From an uncultured Oscillospiraceae bacterium (GTDB taxonomy: Bacteria > Bacillota > Clostridia > Oscillospirales > Acutalibacteraceae), in assembly GCA_900543795.1 (NCBI GenBank), contig UQSH01000019.1:1-27196 (forward strand): a stretch of DNA of 27,196 bases, read 5' to 3'. The notes under the pieces are model-generated. The model did no database searches. It was given only the letters and a program-made list of their open reading frames with translations, and had not been told where the DNA came from. Positions 23,458-27,196 of this stretch are shown in pieces. The translations under genes and the position numbers were made by a program. How positions within the stretch are numbered: position 1 is the stretch's first letter; each line of letters starts with the position of its first letter.

Positions 23458-24054
23458 TTATAATTTTAATCCTAATTCGTTAATTTCGTTTTTAACATCG
23501 TTCTCACAAGAACGCATTGCAAGTATTGTTTGTTCAAAAAGCCTGTCCAGGTCCCATCCGAGCAGCTCTGCTCCGAATTTGATTACATCTCTTGAACAAC
23601 CGGCGGCAAACCTTTTGTCCTTGAATTTCTTTTTAAGGCTTTTAACCTCAAAATCCTTGGTGCTTTGGCTGGGTCGCATTCTAATTGTAGCACCGATTAA
23701 GCCGGTCAATTCATCAGTAGCATATAGCACCTTTTCCATAATGTGAGCAGGCTCAACATCAACTGTTAGATTATATCCGTGAGAGCAAACACCGTGGATA
23801 ACCTCATTGCTGACATTAAACTCTTTTAATAGTTCAGGTGCTTTTATACAATGCTCATTTGGATATTCTTCAAAATCAATATCGTGGAGCAATCCGACAA
23901 TACCCCAAAATTCAATATCATCGTTATAACCAAGCTCTTTTGCAAACCATTTCATCACACCTTCAACGGTTAAACCATGGTAAATATGGAATGGCTCTTT
24001 ATTGTATTTTTGCAGAAGAGACAATGCATCTGTGCGACTTATATTTGCTTCCAT
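23458..24054 (-). CDS. HD-domain hydrolase
   Basis: A 198-residue protein of the HD metal-dependent phosphohydrolase superfamily. Candidate metal ligands are His26 (HIYHGLTVEGVM), His57-Asp58 (GLLHDIDFE), His92 (HGVCSHGY) and Asp114 (YATDELTGLI). Members act on nucleotides or phosphoesters; the ELTGLI segment resembles that of small HDIG-type hydrolases. It is the first gene of an operon with the rhodanese-TtcA-like protein, so a role in nucleotide or RNA turnover is possible, but the substrate is unknown. A promoter lies at 24111-24083. Confidence 0.85.
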   Translation of the reverse strand: MEANISRTDALSLLQKYNKEPFHIYHGLTVEGVMKWFAKELGYNDDIEFWGIVGLLHDIDFEEYPNEHCIKAPELLKEFNVSNEVIHGVCSHGYNLTVDVEPAHIMEKVLYATDELTGLIGATIRMRPSQSTKDFEVKSLKKKFKDKRFAAGCSRDVIKFGAELLGWDLDRLFEQTILAMRSCENDVKNEINELGLKL

Positions 24055-24082
24055 AATAAAATCCCTGCCTTTTCAGCATATT

Positions 24083-24111
24083 ATTATATCCTACCAATAA
24101 TTTAAAGTCAA
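24083..24111 (-). promoter_or_regulatory. Promoter of the HD/TtcA-like operon
   Basis: Minus strand TTGACT (24111-24106) and TATAAT (24088-24083) are 17 bases apart, about 29 bases upstream of the HD-gene start codon. Confidence 0.75.
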
Positions 24112-24166
24112 TAAAGACAGGTAAAAGCTTGTCATATTGAATCATCTTGAAAAAATTACTTCCGAA

Positions 24167-24271
24167 ATCCTAAAATAATAATATAATGAATTAGAACATC
24201 ATATTGAATTGTAGAGTTTAATGTGCTACAATTAATTTGTTACAAACGATTTGAATTCAAGAGGTTTACAA
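24167..24271 (+). repeat. Second copy of the cassette leader
   Basis: The 105 bases before the ATG at 24272 match 19311-19415 at roughly nine in ten positions, starting at AAATCCTAAAAT. The promoter boxes TTGAAT (24204-24209) and TACAAT (24227-24232), with 17 bases between, and the GAGG site are kept. Upstream of this point the two loci differ. Confidence 0.85.
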
Positions 24272-24469
24272 ATGGCACGTTATTCACCTGAAAATTGGAA
24301 TGCAAATAAGGTTGCACTTATGGAAAAATGCTTTAAAGGCTTTACCGAATTAGGTCTGCACGGCACAGGCAATGACGGTGCTACGGCATTATTGCTTGCA
24401 TTCATCCTTTCCTGCGGCGGCGTGATTGTTGTTACAGGCGCTTACAGCAAAAGAAAAAAGCATAGCTAA
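24272..24469 (+). pseudogene. In-frame fusion of TetR N terminus to a surface-protein anchor
   Basis: A 65-codon reading frame. Codons 1-33 are identical in DNA to the start of the TetR-like gene (24272-24371 = 19416-19515, 100 of 100 bases). The rest reads NDGATALLLAFILSCGGVIVVTGAYSKRKKHS, matching the anchor of the surface protein (22148 onward) but with several differences. The junction lies in ACAGGCA, which occurs in frame in both parents (19509 and 22148); a 2.6-kb internal deletion at this microhomology in a related full cassette explains it. The product would lack the recognition helix, signal peptide and sorting motif (GTGND instead of PETGND), so I treat it as a relic. It keeps promoter, ribosome-binding site, open frame and terminator, so a small membrane peptide might still be made. 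Confidence 0.8.
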
Positions 24470-24483
24470 TAAAAACAACAAAA

Positions 24484-24518
24484 CGGGTAGGAGTCATTTA
24501 GATTCCTACCCGACTTTT
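24484..24518 (+). terminator. Terminator after the collapsed cassette
   Basis: CGGGTAGGA (24484-24492) pairs with TCCTACCCG (24504-24512), followed by ACTTTTG. It differs from the terminator of the intact cassette. Confidence 0.7.
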
Positions 24519-24533
24519 GCGTTATAGACAAAC

Positions 24534-24563
24534 AAAAAAGAGCTGAAAATCAGCTCTTTTTTT
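24534..24563. terminator. Strong hairpin terminator
   Basis: AAAAAAGAGCTGA (24534-24546) pairs with TCAGCTCTTTTTT (24550-24562), ending in seven T. It works in both directions; on the minus strand it directly follows the tRNA-like CCA at 24567-24565. Confidence 0.85.
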
Positions 24564-24564
24564 A

Positions 24565-24584
24565 TGGCAGCGGTGAAAGGATTC
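24565..24584 (-). pseudogene. tRNA 3'-end remnant A
   Basis: The minus strand reads GAATCCTTTCACCGCTGCCA, an acceptor arm with G discriminator and CCA, immediately before a terminator. It matches remnant B at 17 or 18 positions of 20. The T-loop has decayed (GGAGAAT instead of TTCGAAT) and no other tRNA arms are seen. Confidence 0.5.
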
Positions 24585-24597
24585 TCCTCTCGCGGAC

Positions 24598-24658
24598 GAA
24601 AGCTCCACCGGAGCTTTCTCCTATTTTTGCTAAGCAATAAATTGCACAGCAAAAATAG
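24598..24658. repeat. Two adjacent perfect hairpins (copy 2 of a covarying family plus a nested hairpin)
   Basis: GAAAGCTCC (24598-24606), loop ACC, GGAGCTTTC (24610-24618) is the counterpart of the hairpin at 9894-9914. Directly after it CTATTTTTGCT (24621-24631) pairs with AGCAAAAATAG (24648-24658), and GCAAT...ATTGC pairs inside that loop. No gene covers this stretch. Confidence 0.6.
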
Positions 24659-24701
24659 AAGCTCGTTTCTCATCCTTGTACTATTATCATATTATAAACA
24701 A

Positions 24702-24724
24702 AAAGACACCACGAGGGTGTCTTT
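24702..24724 (-). terminator. Minus-strand terminator next to tRNA remnant B
   Basis: AAAGACACC (24702-24710) pairs with GGTGTCTTT (24716-24724). On the minus strand the hairpin is followed by TTGTTTATAA and lies eight bases after the CCA of remnant B, the usual tRNA-terminator layout. Confidence 0.7.
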
Positions 24725-24731
24725 CTGTTTA

Positions 24732-24780
24732 TGGCAGCGGTACAAGGATTCGAACCTTAAATAACGAAGTCAGAGCCCCG
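24732..24780 (-). pseudogene. tRNA-Gln(CTG)-like 3' half
   Basis: On the minus strand the 3' half of a tRNA is readable: anticodon loop CTCTGAC (anticodon CTG at 24773-24771), TTCGT, variable TATT, T-arm TAAGG-TTCGAAT-CCTTG, acceptor TACCGCT, discriminator G (as in tRNA-Gln) and CCA. The 5' half is missing: no AGCGGTA partner for the acceptor and no D-arm exist in the preceding 40 bases. A tRNA 3' half next to unrelated DNA is the usual trace of integration into a tRNA gene. From 24781 to about 25035 I see no convincing gene; a 62-codon frame on the minus strand (25088-24900) has no recognisable product. Confidence 0.55.
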
Positions 24781-25036
24781 CAATGCTTCATACAAAATGC
24801 CCATTTTAAGCACGATTCAAGACTCTCGTATCTCTCAAATGTCTCTGTGAATTTTTTTCGTTTCTTAACACGAAACTATATCAGATTATTCAATCCTATC
24901 TACTCGATATACTCATGCTTGGTTGGAGTATAGTTCTTTGATTTGTATTTCTTGTATTTTTTCTTATTGCTATCGGCTGTTAAGTCCGCATTTGTATAGT
25001 CAATAGGCTCGGTGCTATTGCAGAAAAAACAAAGCC

Positions 25037-25100
25037 CAATCCTCTCGGATTGAATTTTGTCAGCAGGCTGTGCGGTGCACATATGCACCGCTTTATTTTA
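25037..25100 (+). terminator. Two hairpins upstream of the acyltransferase promoter
   Basis: CAATCC-TCTC-GGATTG (25037-25052) is followed by AATTTTGT. Then GCGGTGCA (25072-25079) pairs with TGCACCGC (25084-25091), followed by TTTATTTTATG. The second looks like an intrinsic terminator on the plus strand, isolating the acyltransferase promoter; what transcript it would end is not clear. Confidence 0.5.
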
Positions 25101-25124
25101 TGTGTGCTTTTTTGAAATTTCCCA

Positions 25125-25153
25125 TTGACCTTAATGCCTGCCATCACTATAAT
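25125..25153 (+). promoter_or_regulatory. Promoter of the acyltransferase operon
   Basis: TTGACC (25125-25130) and TATAAT (25148-25153) with a 17-base spacer, about 38 bases before the ATG. Confidence 0.8.
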
Positions 25154-25191
25154 ACATATAGATAAATTTTATTCACCCATTGGAGCAAAAA

Positions 25192-25848
25192 ATGTATAAT
25201 TACAATCATTATGAAAACAAAAGGTCCGAAAAGCATTGCTTTCGCATACTGCACGGACTTGCAAAATTGCTTTTCAAAATTGAAATTCGCGGAGAAGAAA
25301 ACATACCCAACACGAATTTTATTCTGTCAACAAACCACACCTCGATGATAGATTTCATCTTTGTTACATATTCAAAAAAGCTACCTCCCGTTCACTTTAT
25401 GGCAAAGAGCGAGCTTTTTGACAATCCGTTTGAGAGAATGATTTTGAGCAGAATAAACTGCTTTCCCGTTGAAAGAGGAAACGGAAGATCCGAACAAGCA
25501 CTTACCTATGCCGTTAACCTGTTGAAAAAGGGATTTAATTTTGCAATATTTCCCGAGGGCAAAATCAATTCTCAGCTTCCCTATTTTCCGGGAGAGGCAA
25601 AAAGCGGTATTTCAAGAATTGCCTGTGAGGCAAATGCGCCTATACTCCCCTGCTCTATATACTTTTCAGGTAAGCTTATGCCGTTTAAAAGGGTTATTAT
25701 ATCCTACGGCAAGCCGATTACCCGTGCAGAGATTGAAAACAATTTAAGCGAAAACGAATACGAGTATCACAAAAACAACTCTGCTTATATTTTCGACAAA
25801 ACAAAAGCTTTATGGAAGGACTGTGCAGAATATGCCAAATCTGTTTGA
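25192..25848 (+). CDS. PlsC-type 1-acylglycerol-3-phosphate acyltransferase
   Basis: A 218-residue membrane-associated acyltransferase of phospholipid synthesis, adding a second fatty acid to lysophosphatidic acid to give phosphatidic acid. Motif I is NHTSMID (His49, Asp54, the catalytic H-x4-D), motif III is FPEGKIN (120-126), and motif II-like FPVERGNG lies at 91-98. I chose the ATG at 25192: GGAG sits six bases upstream, and the in-frame TTG at 25180 overlaps that site. The 3' end overlaps the next gene by 17 bases. Which acyl acceptor is used cannot be decided from sequence. Confidence 0.9.
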   Translation: MYNYNHYENKRSEKHCFRILHGLAKLLFKIEIRGEENIPNTNFILSTNHTSMIDFIFVTYSKKLPPVHFMAKSELFDNPFERMILSRINCFPVERGNGRSEQALTYAVNLLKKGFNFAIFPEGKINSQLPYFPGEAKSGISRIACEANAPILPCSIYFSGKLMPFKRVIISYGKPITRAEIENNLSENEYEYHKNNSAYIFDKTKALWKDCAEYAKSV

Positions 25849-26896
25849 TTACATAAACGAATTCGGCAGTATTTCCTTTGACGAAGAAATGCCGAATGAT
25901 GTTGACAATATAATATTCTGCAGGCTTGTTTATCTTGATTTTTCTGCACACATCGGAAAAACGATAGAAAAAATTGCTCAGGAGCTTGAGGAGAATAAAG
26001 GCACGCTCACCAAAAAGGGCGACCGCCACACAAGAAGCACCTACAAGCTTCTTTTTGAGCTTGCAGGCTCTGAAAGATTTAAAGGCGTTAAAATCCGTAA
26101 TTTTCATTTAGAAGAGGATGACGATAAAAAATTCTCCTTTTGCGCCACAATTTTCGGTCTTAATAAAAGACTTGATTTTGTTGCCTTTCGAGGTACCGAT
26201 GATTCGGTCGCTTCAATGAGCGAGGATGTTGCAATGTCGTGCAAATTTCCCGTAACAAGTCAAATAAAGGCGCTTCAGTACATAAACATTCACTACATAA
26301 ATTCAAAAAGAAGTCTTTATCTTGCAGGTCACTCAAAGGGTGGAAACCTTGCTCTGTTTACATTCATCTGTGCAAACGAAAGCATAAAAGAAAAAATTAT
26401 ACGCGTTTACAACAATGACGGTCCCGGCTTTCCCGACAGCTTTATGGATGGAGAAATACCTGTTGAGCTTCGCGACAAAATAAAGGTTTTTGTGCCGAAG
26501 GACTGTGTTGTCGGCAGGCTGCTTCATAATTTTGCGGATTATACAATTATTGAAAGTAAATCCTTTTCCATACAACAACACAATATATTCAACTGGGAAA
26601 CAGACGGCAGGGAGCTTAAACAAGCCAATGAATTTTCCGTATTCTCGGACACGATAGCGCAAACGCTCAAGGGCGGTATGCTATGCCTTAACTCAAAGGA
26701 GCTTAACAGAATATATCACATCATCTGCACAATAATCGAAAGATGCGGTATTGACAGTAAAAACGACATAAATATGGCATTTATTCAAAAGCTGATTGCG
26801 TTGCTTATCGAGGACGACAAGCTGTTTTCACCCGATTTGATTGAAAATATTATAAAATCTCTCGGAAAAGGCTTTTGGCTTTATTTGAAGCAATAA
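25832..26896 (+). CDS. Mbeg1-like / DUF2974 alpha-beta hydrolase
   Basis: A 354-residue protein of the DUF2974 (Mbeg1-like) family, related to lipases. The start MPNLFDYINEFGSISFDE is typical. FVAFRGTDDSVASMSEDVAMS is the oxyanion-side segment. The nucleophile elbow GHSKGGN has Ser168, and YNNDGPGF is the family signature near residue 205. No signal peptide is visible. I prefer the ATG at 25832 over the GTG at 25823, as the latter is only two bases from the AAGGA site. Overlap with the acyltransferase gene means the two are translated together, which suggests lipid turnover; the substrate is unknown. Confidence 0.87.
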   Translation: MPNLFDYINEFGSISFDEEMPNDVDNIIFCRLVYLDFSAHIGKTIEKIAQELEENKGTLTKKGDRHTRSTYKLLFELAGSERFKGVKIRNFHLEEDDDKKFSFCATIFGLNKRLDFVAFRGTDDSVASMSEDVAMSCKFPVTSQIKALQYINIHYINSKRSLYLAGHSKGGNLALFTFICANESIKEKIIRVYNNDGPGFPDSFMDGEIPVELRDKIKVFVPKDCVVGRLLHNFADYTIIESKSFSIQQHNIFNWETDGRELKQANEFSVFSDTIAQTLKGGMLCLNSKELNRIYHIICTIIERCGIDSKNDINMAFIQKLIALLIEDDKLFSPDLIENIIKSLGKGFWLYLKQ

Positions 26897-26923
26897 GAAA
26901 AAATCAGGCAGTTTATACTGCCT
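26895..26923 (-). terminator. Minus-strand terminator at the 3' end of the DUF2974 gene
   Basis: AGGCAGT (26906-26912), loop TTAT, ACTGCCT (26917-26923). On the minus strand it is followed by GATTTTTTCTTATTG, so it best serves leftward transcription from beyond the window edge; it may also slow the rightward transcript. Confidence 0.6.
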
Positions 26924-26946
26924 CATACTGCTGACATACGTGAACA

Positions 26947-27131
26947 GGGGACGGTTCCCTATGTTCCATTAATCTTTTCATTTTCGCCTGTACCGGTAGT
27001 GTTATATGAATACGAAGCGATATTATTGCCGTGGGTATATTCAATACTCTTGCCTCTTGAAACAGACGAATTAGGGGTTGTGGGAGCGGAATTAACCACC
27101 CCTTGTTTTATCAACACAAGGAACCGTCCCC
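26947..27131. mobile_element. Possible small non-autonomous element with inverted ends
   Basis: GGGGACGGTTCC (26947-26958) and GGAACCGTCCCC (27120-27131) are perfect 12-base inverted repeats, and partial pairing extends inward (TGTT in both arms). The 160 bases between carry no convincing gene; a 68-codon minus-strand frame (27165-26959) spans it but has no recognised product. The ends recall sequences flanking small transposon-derived repeats in Clostridia, but I cannot see a transposase or a target-site duplication. Bases 27132-27196 to the window end hold nothing I recognise. Confidence 0.45.
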
Positions 27132-27196
27132 CGTGCACTTGCATCCTTTTTGTATGTCTTATCACTTTTAGGCTTGTATGAGAATTTTAAGAAATG

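Noticed and set aside
24598..24724. CRISPR-like array from the several short palindromes
   Set aside because: The hairpins differ in sequence and spacing, there are no repeated spacers of uniform length, and no cas genes are present.
24564..24764. 66-codon frame ending in RYKDSNLK
   Set aside because: It runs through tRNA remnants, hairpins and a terminator, and the DSNL end is the translation of an antisense T-arm.
24900..25088. 62-codon minus-strand frame rich in Lys and Tyr
   Set aside because: No recognisable domain and no upstream coding context; its start overlaps a terminator-like hairpin. It might be the tail of a lost integrated element, but the evidence is too thin.
26959..27165. 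68-codon minus-strand frame at the right edge
   Set aside because: It overlaps the inverted-repeat element and its ends translate repeat arms. The Tyr/Asn/Gly-rich middle faintly recalls YD-repeat proteins but is too short to support.

Overview
The window looks like a chromosomal segment of a low-GC Gram-positive anaerobe of the class Clostridia, probably a gut member of the Oscillospirales/Ruminococcus group. Four things support this: the Bacillota-type gene order SRP RNA-dnaX-ybaB-recR, smpB followed by tmRNA, a surface protein with an LPxTG-like anchor (SPETG), and several glycoside hydrolases. No rRNA, CRISPR array, plasmid origin or complete transposase gene is visible. The taxonomic placement is inference.

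Layout. Positions 1-3608 (minus strand) hold a housekeeping block: SRP RNA (ffs), dnaX, ybaB, recR, smpB and the 5' part of tmRNA (ssrA, cut by the window edge). Positions 3629-9544 (minus) hold a run that reads GH51 arabinofuranosidase, an endonuclease/exonuclease/phosphatase-fold lipoprotein, a VanX-like D,D-dipeptidase and a TIR-domain protein. A flavin-reductase-like gene with its own promoter follows. Positions 9713-10140 hold tRNA-Pro(CGG), its terminator, tRNA-T-arm-like repeats, a hairpin, and a decayed tail of a surface-protein gene. Positions 10266-19126 form a sugar-utilisation locus. A metallophosphoesterase and a GPH-type sugar symporter run leftward, an AraC-type regulator lies in the middle, and GH36 alpha-galactosidase and GH38 alpha-mannosidase run rightward. 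Positions 19348-22322 hold a TetR-like regulator and a large anchored surface protein interrupted by one in-frame TAA. Positions 22336-24111 (minus) hold an HD-domain protein and a rhodanese-TtcA-like fusion. Positions 24167-24469 hold a second, collapsed copy of the TetR/surface-protein cassette. Positions 24484-25100 are gene-poor and carry terminators, two tRNA 3'-end remnants and nested hairpins. Positions 25125-26896 hold a PlsC-type acyltransferase overlapping a DUF2974-like alpha/beta-hydrolase gene. The right edge carries a roughly 185-bp element with 12-bp inverted ends.

How the genes work together. dnaX, ybaB and recR serve replication and repair, while smpB and ssrA together make the trans-translation system. 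The central locus probably imports and hydrolyses alpha-galactosides and mannosides under AraC control. The GH51 operon adds extracellular arabinan debranching, and its last two genes (VanX-like and TIR) do not fit that job.

The strongest unexplained signals are these: (1) a TetR/surface-protein cassette present in three states (split, collapsed into an in-frame fusion, and a bare tail), (2) a TIR gene paired with a VanX-like peptidase, (3) a hairpin family in two places whose stems differ by compensatory changes and which sits next to tRNA-like sequence, (4) an A7 slippery heptamer in dnaX, and (5) an imperfect 24-bp inverted repeat flanking the araC-type gene.
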